Origin: Puccinia triticina
Lineage: Eukaryota; Basidiomycota; Pucciniomycetes; Pucciniales; Pucciniaceae
DNA: 64,000 nt
Reading direction: 5' to 3'
Assembly (NCBI RefSeq): GCF_026914185.1
Contig: NC_070573.1
Location: 186,001-250,000 of the forward strand
Below, in pieces: positions 54,301 through 63,704 of this stretch. Numbering within the stretch: the stretch's first letter is position 1; the number at the start of each line of letters is the position of its first letter. Under the pieces are notes generated by a model. It saw only the letters and a program-made list of their open reading frames with translations, made no database searches and was not told the origin of the DNA. A program made the translations under genes and the position numbers.

Positions 54301-55459
54301 TCTGCGCGCTCCGGCAGGTCTGTCGATTCCGGCTGGGCACTGTCTTCGGCTGAAGAAGGCAATCTATGGCCTCCGCCAAGCCCCTCGTGTCTGGTACTCA
54401 GCGCTGGCAAATTTTTTCAAATCTATCGACTTCCGTCCGTCTGCTGCCGATCCCTGCCTCTTCATCAGCAAATCGCCGTCGTGGGTGTGCTTCGTGCACG
54501 TCTATGTCGACGACATGGTAATTGTCAGTCCGGATGTTCAGCGCTTCAAGGATCTTATCTCAGCTCGGCTCAAAATGGAAGATATTGGCGAGTTAAAGCA
54601 TCTTCTTGGAGTCAAGGTTGCCCAAGTCGATGGCAAACAGCTGTATCTCTCACAGGAAGCCTATCTGGCCAAAATTCTAGCCGACCACAACATGATGGAT
54701 GTCAAACCGGTATCGACTCCAATGACACCTAACACTCAGCTTGTGCGCTCAACGCAGTTCGAGCGGCAGCAGTTTGAAAGGGTAGGAGCCAACTACCGCA
54801 GATCGGTTGGGATGTTAATGTATCTAGCAGTCTGTACTCGGCCAGACATCGCGTTCGCAATTTCTCAGTTATCTCAGCATTTAGAATCACCAGGTATCAC
54901 TCATTGGAGAGCCATTGTCCACCTGCTTCGGTATCTGTCAGGCACTAAAAATCACGGCATACTTCTCGACGGCCGCTCGAAAACCAACCAGCTCAAAGTA
55001 TACTCCGATGCAGACTGGGCGAACGATGTCAAGGATCGTCACTCGTACTCGGGCTACATCACAACATTCAACAACTCAATAATCTCCTGGCGGTCCCACA
55101 AGCAGCCGGTGGTTGCAGTCTCCACAACTGAAGCAGAATACATCTCTCTGTTTGAAGCCGCTCAGGAAGCTAAGTGGCTTCTGACACTTCTTGATTCTCT
55201 CGACGTCAAACTCTCCGGTAAACTCTCACTTCTCGTCGACAACCAATCAGCTATTGCTCTAGCAAACAATCCCATGTTTCAGCAAAGAACCAAGCATATC
55301 CCAATCAAGTATCACTGGATTAGGGAATTCATTACAGAAGGACGGGCCGCAACTCATTATGTCGGGACAAATGATCAACTGGCCGACTTTCTCACCAAAG
55401 CGCTCGCAAAGAAGAAGCACTCTGAATCACTCATCAAGCTCAACATCAACAGGTTTTGA
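51389..55459 (+). CDS. Copia Gag-Pol polyprotein
   Basis: 1356 residues, one frame. Gag (PDLSKVDFPTWKHKILGYC) ends in an atypical finger (FCSGGKHNP...ECW) instead of a CCHC knuckle. Protease has YLDSGASHHM. Integrase has an HHCC finger (LLHRRAGHCSNEAIRRM then CDSCSMSKSHR) and a D,D,E core (VHMDLSG, VFDGGGEFNS, QNAVAERGNRT). Reverse transcriptase ends in YVDDMVI. RNase H has YSDADWA, TEAEYISLFEAAQEAKWL and DNQSAIALANNP. All catalytic residues are present and the order (integrase before reverse transcriptase) is Copia. It encodes everything needed for particle formation, reverse transcription and integration. Confidence 0.95.
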   Translation: MSESKTQIPDLSKVDFPTWKHKILGYCQQLGFKSYLTTSVAPAGTDAAGLTQFNLNRSKTAGILLSHMGISNFNRFVTDANEENPVELWKLLTDHYEAKTEGNQSRVYNEFLAAPYKPDLANYLDSVNQHIKMMTSAGMKFTGPNLDIKETYIAKTIVLKLPDKYSTERALLYAQRPLTIDQVMKALDNTRQNAKLTLVNIKTEDTAMAASSKKKGKNRREFCSGGKHNPKADHSERECWQLNKSSSSKNANAAQANDSDSGDSKSTGNGLRCTIKAFAAIKTPNMCYLDSGASHHMFTDKALFKDYRPKSSHVELADGHTLEVKGSGFVNVITENNCIIPLKSLHVPGLSATLVSLGRLLERGCELKRTSSSSFVIIREGEVIFKTLIVGGTCMVQLNTTTEGQSSLATALSSTITDVNLLHRRAGHCSNEAIRRMFGIKSPNVKCDSCSMSKSHRLVFPSQLPQASHPLESVHMDLSGKITPASCGGGSYYFKLTDWFTRYRHVFILSSKSQTFSKFVEYYNNVTTFHGRPIKSVVFDGGGEFNSNEFTEFLKSKGVTIHVTAPYTPQQNAVAERGNRTTSEKARAMLKQANLPSVYWGEAVCTAVFLENITPVRKLKWKTPYELWFDSSFDKSRLRPFGCKAYVNIPKKLRDGKFGETAKRGLMVGYQLGMHNWRILLPGGKVERCHDVSFDEADFPGVSLFSPADPSGLVDPQDPVEFEELEDSPLLHSTEETPEVTRSGSNFGEDNHQDHSEEREDRPPEAETSNPAPKADPPRPKPGWDIVLAPEKAPRDISSAIDASNILEHKRRANVCILDRFDGFMLDHLDPYFDIHAVAYVSVGVPQTYNQAMASGESKEWLAAVDNELSAMADLGVWEVVRIPKDHQLLGTIWVFRKKVDEDGAVCKFKARLCAQGSLQAVEDILHTYAPTGRFAALRTVVTVGLSRGYKIHQMDAKNAFLNGELEEEVYLRAPAGLSIPAGHCLRLKKAIYGLRQAPRVWYSALANFFKSIDFRPSAADPCLFISKSPSWVCFVHVYVDDMVIVSPDVQRFKDLISARLKMEDIGELKHLLGVKVAQVDGKQLYLSQEAYLAKILADHNMMDVKPVSTPMTPNTQLVRSTQFERQQFERVGANYRRSVGMLMYLAVCTRPDIAFAISQLSQHLESPGITHWRAIVHLLRYLSGTKNHGILLDGRSKTNQLKVYSDADWANDVKDRHSYSGYITTFNNSIISWRSHKQPVVAVSTTEAEYISLFEAAQEAKWLLTLLDSLDVKLSGKLSLLVDNQSAIALANNPMFQQRTKHIPIKYHWIREFITEGRAATHYVGTNDQLADFLTKALAKKKHSESLIKLNINRF

Positions 55460-55470
55460 GCAAGGGAGGG

Positions 55471-55982
55471 TATTGAGATATCTCAGTAAAAGCATACTCA
55501 TCAACCGGTTGTGTAGTGATACTCAAAGTTGTAACCTAGTTGTGAAACCTAAATGATCATGTTAAATAGTCTCTGTTGTACCGGATCCTATTTTCTTTTC
55601 TTCATTCAAGTTTCTCATCTCTTGTCTCAACTTCAACTCCGCACAACCAGGTGTGCTCGTCGGTGGTCTCGTCAAGTTTGCTCGTGTGCTGTACTCACAC
55701 ATCGCTGGTCTTTCCAAGGTTCTTTCTAAAACTTTGTTTGTTTTTTCTTTCTCATTTCTTTCATTGTGAAATCCATTCAAGTTTCTCATCTCTTGTCTCA
55801 ACTTCAACTCCGCACAACCAGGTGTGCTCGTTGGTGGTCTCGTCAAGTTTGCTCGTGTGCTGTACTCACACATCGCTGGTCTTTCCAAGGTGTGCTCGTC
55901 GGTGGTCTCGTCAAGTTTGCTCGTGTGCTGTACTCACACATCGCTGGTCTTTCCAAGACCCTCTGCGCCTTTTTGTTCTTTA
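55471..55982 (+). mobile_element. Copia 3' LTR (512 bp)
   Basis: Same ends as the 5' LTR, two internal 171-bp units, followed by CTGAC (55983-55987). Confidence 0.85.
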
Positions 55983-55987
55983 CTGAC

Positions 55988-56790
55988 GGCTTACTGGCTG
56001 GAGGCGGGGCTGCTGGGCGTTCCTCTAGAAGTTCAGCGGTACCCTCCCCAGAAACTCCTCGTTTGAAAAGCTTCCATGGGCTGCGACTCTTGAGGCTTGG
56101 GCGACGGAGCGCGACGGATCAGCTGTTTTGACGCACTACTGGGAACTGAGGGCGCCTTGTACAGCTTAGGATCCTCGTGCCTTTTTCTTCCCGCCGGATC
56201 AGATTGATAGGCTCCCGAGAAGGACTGCAACGAGACGGCGGGCGGATACCAAGGATGGAGAGCTCCACACCTGACCTTGAACTCGGCTGCCGGCTCCACT
56301 GTTGCCTGTTGGGTCTGCAAGGGTTGAAACGACGCCACTACATGGCGGATTGGTCAACTAGAATCCCAGGGAATAAGCGCCCCGTTTGGAAGGAAGAAGT
56401 TTGTGCCTTTCTGTTTGACCAAGTGATTGTCCTTATCCTTTTTCAGCTCAAAGCATCTTGCGGTACCGTGACCTTCATGGTGACAATAGAAACAGACCAT
56501 CGGTGGGCGCCCTCCCTGATTCTGAGACGACTTTCCAGGAACCGCGGCAATCTTCTGATCTATCTTTTTCTTGAAAGTCTTGAACAGTCTGGACAACTCG
56601 TCCATGTTTGAGGAAACGGCTTCCTAGGGATGCTGGGCTTCTCCCATCTTCATCACCGGGTTCCCGTCTTGAAACTGAGACGGTAGGACAGGTTGATTAA
56701 TCTTAGACTCATTGAAGGTGAGTGCGGTCTGTTCCCTCATCACGGAATCCGCTGCCTCTTTGAGAATCTTGAACTTCGGCAATCTGAATT
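55988..56790 (-). pseudogene. Gypsy gag fragment (part 1 of a split copy)
   Basis: On the minus strand from about 56790: an LPKFKILKEAADSV stretch, the CCHC knuckle CFYCHHEGHGTARC (about 56490), NGALIPWDSS and CGALHPWYPPAVS, all collinear with the Gag at 9059. One in-frame TAG lies near 56625. It continues, after removal of the Copia and of two MITEs, into the fragment at 48825-48597 in the same frame. Confidence 0.8.
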
Positions 56791-56799
56791 GGTGCCACT

Positions 56800-57320
56800 T
56801 GGGTCATGCAATTTGCCTACACACATAACAAGGTATATGGCCAAGATTTACAGGCCATAAATTGTACATACCGGCAATGGCATTGGAGTGTGCGACTCCT
56901 CTCAACAATGGCCGGCACACGGTCATCAAGGGAATACATAGTCCCTTCAATGACCGATTTGAATCTGATGACTGAGAATCATTGAGGGGAATATGTACAC
57001 AGTGCCTTGAATGACCATTGCTGCATTGGTCATTGAGGGTAATAAAAAGATTCTTCCTTTGTGTAAGAGTGCCAATATCACCCCAAATACACCCCCAGGA
57101 GTACTATGTAGGAAATGGCGGGGATGATGAGCAGTGATGACATCAGTCATAATGACACTCATCACTTCTCAAATATACCAAACGCGCGAGTGATATGATA
57201 TGGCCTTGGTGAGGCCTGGTTATAGAAAAGTGGTTGTTATTACACAACATCACTTCTGCCAAACGGGGCGTAAGAAATATACTTTAAGTCCTCTATAATC
57301 TTTCACACTCACTTCTTTCT
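56800..57320. other. no gene; short CCGGTCAT-type repeats
   Basis: 56880-57030 holds four diverged CAATGACC...GGTCATTG units. The rest shows no coding signal. Confidence 0.5.
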
Positions 57321-57379
57321 CCTTGACTCCTGTCTTCAGTTCCATTTCCTATCTCTTCTCTTTCACTGTCATTGTGTTC

Positions 57380-57660
57380 TCATGTCATGCTTGTATCTTA
57401 GGTTTGCTTCAGTCTGCTTGTTGTTGCCACATCCAGCTTGTGTCTAATCCCCATACCTTCACCAAAGGTCTGCCTAAGAATTTCAACACTTCTTTTCTCA
57501 AAATCACTACTGTATCCTTGACTCCCGTCTTCAGGTTTGCTTCAGTTTGCTTGTTGTCACCACATCCAGCTTGTGTCTAACACACATACCTTCATCAAAG
57601 GTTTGCTTCAGTCTGCTTTTTGTCACCGTATCCAGTGCTTCATTCTGCTCTTTCACCACA
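57380..57660 (+). repeat. tandem AG/GT modules, LTR-leader-like
   Basis: Three diverged copies of a 65- to 70-nt module running from GGTTTGCTTCAGTCTGCTT through CCACATCCAGCTTGTGTCTA to CACCAAAG, each followed by GTYTGC. The last copy is interrupted by the TIR element at 57666. Layout as in the Copia LTRs. Confidence 0.6.
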
Positions 57661-57665
57661 ATGTT

Positions 57666-58020
57666 CAGGGTGTAAATGGGTTGGGCCAACCCGAGACCTG
57701 TTGGGTTTTGGGTTGGGTTTGGACACGTTCTTAAAGAAAATGGCATGACCCAAACCCAACCCAACCCAACTTGTAAAATTGTTGGGTTGGGTTGCGGCAG
57801 CCTATTTCCTAATCAGCTCAGCCTGCGACCCAGCTATGGCGCCTCCAACAGTCAAGTTGGGGGTTTTCGGCGCCTAATAGGTTGGGTCAACCCAGCCCAA
57901 AAAAGTATGACATTGGGTTGGGTGCAGGCAGCATATTTTAAAATCTGCCCCAACCCACACTAAATTTTGGGTCAGGTTTGGGCACTGTTTTTGACATGAA
58001 CCCAGCCTGTTTACACCCTG
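57666..58020. mobile_element. 355-bp TIR element with CCCAAC repeats
   Basis: Perfect 11-bp inverted termini CAGGGTGTAAA/TTTACACCCTG and interior tracts of GGTTGGGTT and its complement. A clear target duplication is not visible. It splits a tandem module whose second half resumes at 58023. Confidence 0.7.
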
Positions 58021-58515
58021 ACACCACATCCAGCTTGTGTCTAACGCGCAAAGGAGGGAATGTGCCTGTGGAAAAAAAGATGTGGGAAAAAATAAAAAAA
58101 TAAAAAAGTGGAAGAGCACAACCATCTACACAATAGCTGTAATGAAAATTTTGCTGGTCAAGGCCCAACATGAACTGGGCTACTGCAATTTTGGATGGGG
58201 CATTTCAGCCTACATACACTCAAAATGAAATCCCCCAGTGGACTGTGCAGTGTATCAGGTTATGCAAAGAATTCTTATGCTGTTTTGAACACCACAAGCA
58301 AGTTGGAATGTTGGGTTGTAAATGGGTTTTGCTTGCCAGCTAACAGACAGTATTCCCACATTTATGCTGATGTATTGACAGTATAGCAGTATGCACCTTT
58401 ACCTTCCTCTGTATCTTATGCAACCAGGAAGGAGGTAAGGTTTTTACATTAGGTGTCAAGAGTAGGTTACACACAGTGAGGAAATTTTAAGCAGCACATC
58501 TACATGCCAAGAGTC
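58021..58515. other. no gene seen
   Basis: Continuation of the interrupted module, then AT-rich DNA with a short A-tract. It is the 3' flank of the minus-strand secreted protein gene. Confidence 0.4.
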
Positions 58516-58827
58516 TTAAGGCGAATCCGGCCGCACTCCGCATCCGCAAGCATCTTGGTGTATGTGACCACAGTTTTGTTGACCCGGAACGTCCTTGCGA
58601 CATGGCCGACAACGGTACCTAACGGCGAAGGCAGGGTTGTTGCAGCGACCGCCATGTTCCGGGTACCCGCCCGTACACTTCCTTATTGCCTCACAAGGCA
58701 CCCTGTAGGAGAGTTCTACCCCTCCGACCGGCTTGCCGCGTGATGGGCAGGGAACTGGAGGGAGGGCGGACACGCCGGCTAGGAGGGTGGCCAGGAGGAG
58801 GATCAAGGGCAGGCCGGGGATTTTCAT
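58516..58827 (-). CDS. small cysteine-rich secreted protein (candidate effector)
   Basis: 103 residues, single exon, stop TAA at 58518-58516. A strong signal peptide (MKIPGLPLILLLATLLAGVSA) is followed by a mature part of about 82 residues with nine cysteines (VPC, VPC, RKC, GGRC, YRCRPC, QNC, DACGC). This is typical of apoplastic or host-directed small secreted proteins of rusts. The odd cysteine number leaves one unpaired unless the model is incomplete. A run of about 15 C on the minus strand sits directly before the ATG. Family unknown; it stands alone among transposon relics. Confidence 0.6.
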   Translation of the reverse strand: MKIPGLPLILLLATLLAGVSALPPVPCPSRGKPVGGVELSYRVPCEAIRKCTGGYPEHGGRCNNPAFAVRYRCRPCRKDVPGQQNCGHIHQDACGCGVRPDSP

Positions 58828-59097
58828 GTTTTGGGGGGGGGGGGGGGCAAGTGGGATCGTTGTAGGAGGGACAGCCGACGGCTCGAACCAAGGGCGGCTG
58901 GCAGGCCAGGGGTGGTGAGGTGTGGCTGAAGGAGACGGTGTTTGACGGTTCGACTAGTGTCGAATGTATTGGCAGGCCATTCTTCCAGTTTGGAGGCAAG
59001 GTTTGCGCTAGATTGGGCAGCAGGTAGGCTTGGGCAGACCAGCTGAGGGGCAAGGGGTCGCGGCAACATGTCTCAGTTAGGGCACGATTCAGATCCA

Positions 59098-59197
59098 GAC
59101 GATTGCGGTCTGATGGCTGGGTTCCTTGCAGGAAAAAGCAGCCAGGACGGCTCGGGCAATCGAGGTCTACCAGGACTTGCGGCTCGCTCTTCCCGAG
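59098..59197 (+). pseudogene. fragment related to MGR3-like exon 1
   Basis: GGGCAATCGAGGTCTACCAG and GACTTGCGGCTCGCTCT are shared with 40018-40125, but 12 bases between them are missing here. About 100 bp in all, with substitutions. No surrounding exon survives. Confidence 0.7.
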
Positions 59198-59199
59198 CA

Positions 59200-60100
59200 T
59201 AACAAAGCCCGGCGGAGCCGTACAGGTGCACTCTGACGTCTAGCCAACGTCGGCGCACACCTTGCCGACCCAGCGCTAAGCAGATGTGGGATGCGATTTG
59301 TCGGACGTGTACATCGGCATGATCCCAGCGTCGAAGGGGTAGTCGGATGGCCGTCGAAGGGGTAGTCGGATGGCTCTCGGCGCTGAACTGAGCAGTTGGT
59401 TTGATACCGGCGTCAAGTGCGATGTGTACCGGGACCTGTCTGGCAGGCGGGTTGTATAAGGATGGGAACCTGACGATAAGGAACACGTCGCGTCAGCACA
59501 GGCGCGGCACGGGTATCGGTCTCCAAACTCGGTAAAGAGAGAGAGAGGAGCCGGTACCCGGCTCTGCCAAGAGTAGACTATGTACAAGTGTAAGGCCGCA
59601 GTAACTAGGTCTAAGGTAGTGAGAGATAGAGTTACGCGCGCATACAACTATGTACTAAGTTAAGTTTGCACTCTTGGATACCGTACACTCCAACAGGTTG
59701 TACTTGTAATGCAATGAATCCTAAACAGAAAAGATGAGGAGAGAGAGTATTTATAGGGTTCTTGGTAAGTACATAGTTTGGTTGATGAGAAACAAAACCA
59801 TAATGACTATGTAAATAGAAAACATGCGCGTAGAAGCATATGATGTAATGTGAAAATGGAAATACGGACTTAATTTGCGCATTGCAAAAACCTTGTTGCA
59901 CACTGCACGTGAAGGACACAACTTCATTTTTTTTGACCAATCAATAGACAAGCTTATTAGGGGGGTTCAAAATTGGATTTTTGGTTGCTGGTGGCCCCAT
60001 AAAATGTTGCTTGCTGGTGCACAATTTGGGGCGTAAAATTACCACCAGAAATGGCAAAACTTTGCTGGTCATCCAACAGGGACCAGCAAAATTTTAGACT
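59200..60100. other. no gene; short GTCGAAGGGGTAGTCGGATG duplication
   Basis: The 20-base unit is repeated in tandem at about 59330-59372. Otherwise non-coding. Confidence 0.4.
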
Positions 60101-60105
60101 CATTA

Positions 60106-60355
60106 GTGTACAGACCGGCACCCCTTCTGATGACCAGTCAATACCAGTCATCACCTGGAATGCATACCTCCATCCAATGGCCAGTCAAAATGGGTCATTG
60201 GGTTGAGTACACACTCAACTCTTCCCCAACACCAGTGATTGGACACAGGCACACACTCCACTCAATGACCAACCCGGTCATTGAGTGGATACACACTCAC
60301 TCAATGACCAACCCAGTCATCGAGTGGATACATACTCACTCAATGACCTAGCCGG
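60106..60355. repeat. palindromic minisatellite, CAATGACC/GGTCATTG type
   Basis: Six diverged units with ACTCAATGACCAACCCGGTC followed by ATTGAGTGG; same design as 18428-19165. Confidence 0.75.
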
Positions 60356-60763
60356 TGTAAAGCTCAAAAGTGTTCCTGAGAACCTTTTGCTGAGTGCGGA
60401 AAGGGATGAATGAGGTTACCCAACACTGAAACAAGTACAATACATGGAGCATATCTGGTTAACGTTTTTGATTGAAGATGGAGACCTACATGTCCTATTT
60501 TTTGTTTTCAGCCATCCTATACATAATCAGGGCTAAAAAAAAAAAATAGGACTTGTAGGTCTGTATCTTCAATGAAAAACATTTACCAGATACACTCCAC
60601 GTATTGTACTTGTTTCAGCGTTGGGTTACCTCTGCCTTTCCTGGGTCACTAGAAACTAAAACAAGCCCCCCCCCCCCCAATCTACAATTGGAAGGTTTAT
60701 GTAGTGATAGTGGAGGTGTATCAAAAGATAGCCTACTTTGAGCAGGTGGCTAAGGGTTATGGT

Positions 60764-63696
60764 TAGGGCTGGATCCCGCGGGGTACCCGGCCACTCTGGG
60801 CTAGCCCGGCGCCTGTCCCGCGGGTATACCCGTCACTCGGGTACCAAAATCAAGTAGCCCGAGCCGTACCCGCGGGAATCAGGAACGGTATCAGGGTACC
60901 CGCGGGATTGACGGGCGACGGGTATACCTGCCGTCCCGCGGGTATACCTGCCGTCCCGTGGGTATACCCGCATCCCGTTCCCGATTCCCGCAGGTACGGC
61001 CTGTAGATAGTAGAGGCCCAGGGGGAAGTCAAAGAAGGTCAGGACTCAGCACCACGTGTACGACCTTCTTTGGCTTCCCCAATACCACAGCAGCATGACT
61101 CGAATCATCAAAGATCAAGAAGAAATTGATGTGATCAAAACACCTAAGGAAGACCGCTCTAAAAACCAAAAACTTGATTCAGAGACGGAAACCACCACTC
61201 CCTCGCAGAGAAGTTGGGTTTGGGCGCACTTCAAGGTTACCAAGGACGGCGAAAAGGTACAATGCCGAGTAACTACCAAGAAGAAAAACTCCCCGTGCGA
61301 TCAGATTTTGCAACAAGACCCAACTGGAAGTACGAAGTCCATGAGTGAACACCTTTGACGGCTTCACCAAATATTACCACCTACCCAGGAAAAGACAAAT
61401 CAGCTGTTGCTCCCCAACTTATTGAAACATCAACGTGTTGAGCAGCGGGTAAGTTTTATTTTTACCGCACTTGAGGCTTTTTTGGGTGGTTGAAAGTTAT
61501 AGCTTGTCTCTCTCCTATAGCCTATACTCACAGGTGATCTGCTGAAACAAGCCATTGCATACCTTGTTTCCGAGGCTGACTTGCTGTACTCGATCGTCGA
61601 TCGGAAGTCCTTCAAGCATCTCTTGGAGTTGCTCAATCCAGCAACATCCAACATGGAATTCGGAAGGAAATGCATCTCCAGAGAGGTTGACATGCTTTAT
61701 GTTGCCAACCGGAACCATCTCCAGGACCAGCTCCAACAGATGAAGTATCTCTCATACACCGTTGACGCGTGGACCTTGCCGAATGCAAAGGCTTTCATGG
61801 CCATCACAGCACACGGAATTACCTCGGATTGGGAGATTTTGGATGTTCTTGTTGGAATGCCACCGGTGACTGGTGAGTATTTTGTTTACAAATGATAATA
61901 AAAGAATTCAAATTGATATGTATGTGAATGCAACCTAGGTCGTCACACTGGCCAAAATTTTGGCAATACTTTTGCTGATTGCCTGCTTGAAATGGAAATT
62001 TCTGATGCTTTGAACTGCATCACAGCTGACAATGCATCAAGCAACTCCACACTAGCGACACAAGTTGAAAAACAACTGGGCGGGGTTTTCTTTGCAAATG
62101 AATAGTTGTTGGGCTGTATGGCCCATGTCATCAACCTCGCGGCCCATGATGGTCTCAAAGCTTTTGGGAATGTACTTAGCAAACACGATGCTGAACACGA
62201 AGTTACACTGAATAAGATGGATCTCAACTCGATCATGGATCGCCCGGATGGATCTAGTGTTGACCTTCAGACAATCATCTCTTGAATCCACGGTCTTGCA
62301 ACCTATGTCCGAGGATCACCTCAACGTCGTGAAGGGTTTCAAGCTGTCATAGATTTTGTAAACAGCCAATCTCGACGTGCTTGCCCCATCAAGAACATGA
62401 CTTTGGTGTTGGATGTTCGCACTCGTTGGAACTCCACCTACTTGATGCTTGAACGTGCACTGAAACTCAGATTGGTCTGCACAACATACTGCAGTTCAAA
62501 GGGTGAGGTAGCCAAATTCGCCCTCCTTGATGTTGAATGGGAAAAACTCAAGCAGATGACCGAGTTCTTGGCACCACTCCACGAGGTTACAAATATACTC
62601 TGTCGCTCAAAGTACCCAACACTAACAATGGCCCTTCCAATTTACATTTCACTGATAAAGACCATTTATCAAGTCCGATCGAAGTATAACTTGGAACAAC
62701 TCATTCCAGCTGCCGATGAGATGGTGGCAAAGCTATCTGAATACCTCATCCTAGCATTAGAGAAACCGGCCCCAATCTGTGCGATGATTCTTGATCCTCG
62801 AATCAAACTAAGCTACTTCAAAAAAAACAAAGGTTTCTTTGCTGCTCATAAAATATCAGACATTACGCCGGAGAAAGCAATGAAAATCTTCCGGGCCGAG
62901 GCCAAAAGCTATGATAGAAATCCCAGTTGGACTGGTACTGCTAAAGACAACGCTTCCAGTGCCAGCAAATCAGCCAAGTCGGCAAAGACCCCAAAACTGA
63001 GAGTGATCGAGGCAGACATATTTGGCGAAGCTTTGGTTGCCAACGACTTGACGGCCGAGATCAATCAGTACATGGCTGAGGTAAATGAGAGGCCAAGCTG
63101 CGACATCCTTGCCTATTGGTCCCAAAATAAAAAAATCTACCCTTCTTTGGCTCTGATGGCCACCTGTTTCCTTGGTATCCCGGCAACAAGCGCACCTTTG
63201 GAACGAGTCTTTTCGCAATCAAAGACAATCATTGGTTCTCAAAGACATAGTCTTGGCAGCTCTTCAATCAAGCACCTTCTCTGTCTGAAGGAATGGTACC
63301 AGAAGTCCGACGAAATGATGGACTCCTCTACCGTTACCCTCCACCCAGAAGACGACACAGCTTTGCATAACTCCAATGGCAACGATGCCAACGACGGCAA
63401 TGATGAAGATGGCATCAATGATGACGAGTACAGTGAGGATGATTGAACATCCTAAATCCTATTACACATTACTGTAGTTAAAATCATTCACCTCATCCAT
63501 TATGGATGATTGAAATTAAAACTTAAGACTTTATGTGTGATACCCGATATACCCTTGGGTATCTCTGAGGGCACCCGTGGACCGTACCCACCGGGTAGGC
63601 CGGGTACAGTCCAGGCAAAGAGGCTTCCCGGAGCCCTATACCCACGGGGCGGACCGCGGGTATACCCGGAGAGGCCGGGAACGGGGGCCAGCCCTA
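60764..63696 (+). mobile_element. decayed hAT transposon with transposase
   Basis: Termini TAGGGCTGG and CCAGCCCTA. The 8-bp flanks GTTATGGT (60756-60763) and GTTGTGGT (63697-63704) match at 7 of 8 positions. GGGTATACCCG/GGTACCCG repeats fill both subterminal regions, as in the shorter hAT at 18277. Confidence 0.85.
61095..63446 (+). pseudogene. hAT transposase, three stop codons
   Basis: Exons 61095-61448, 61521-61872 and 61939-63446 with in-phase GT-AG introns. N-terminal BED-type zinc finger (SWVWAHFKV...CDQIL...SEHL). The transposase core contains YTVDAWTLPNAKAFMAITAH, TADNASSNSTL, CMAHVINLAAHD and LVLDVRTRWNSTYLMLERAL. The C-terminal dimerisation segment has ATSAPLERVFSQSK. Stops: TGA 61356, TAG 62103 and TGA 62283. 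By comparison with hAT motifs these replace Arg, Gln and Arg codons, each a single C-to-T change. Everything else is in frame, so inactivation is recent. Confidence 0.85.
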
Positions 63697-63704
63697 GTTG
63701 TGGT

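Larger units (their letters stand above)
50634..55982 (+). mobile_element. complete Ty1/Copia retrotransposon
   Basis: LTR, primer-binding site, one intact polyprotein ORF, purine tract CAAGGGAGGG (55461-55470), LTR. The 5-bp duplication CTGAC lies at 50629-50633 and 55983-55987. No disabling change is seen. It interrupts the older minus-strand Gypsy gag. Confidence 0.92.
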
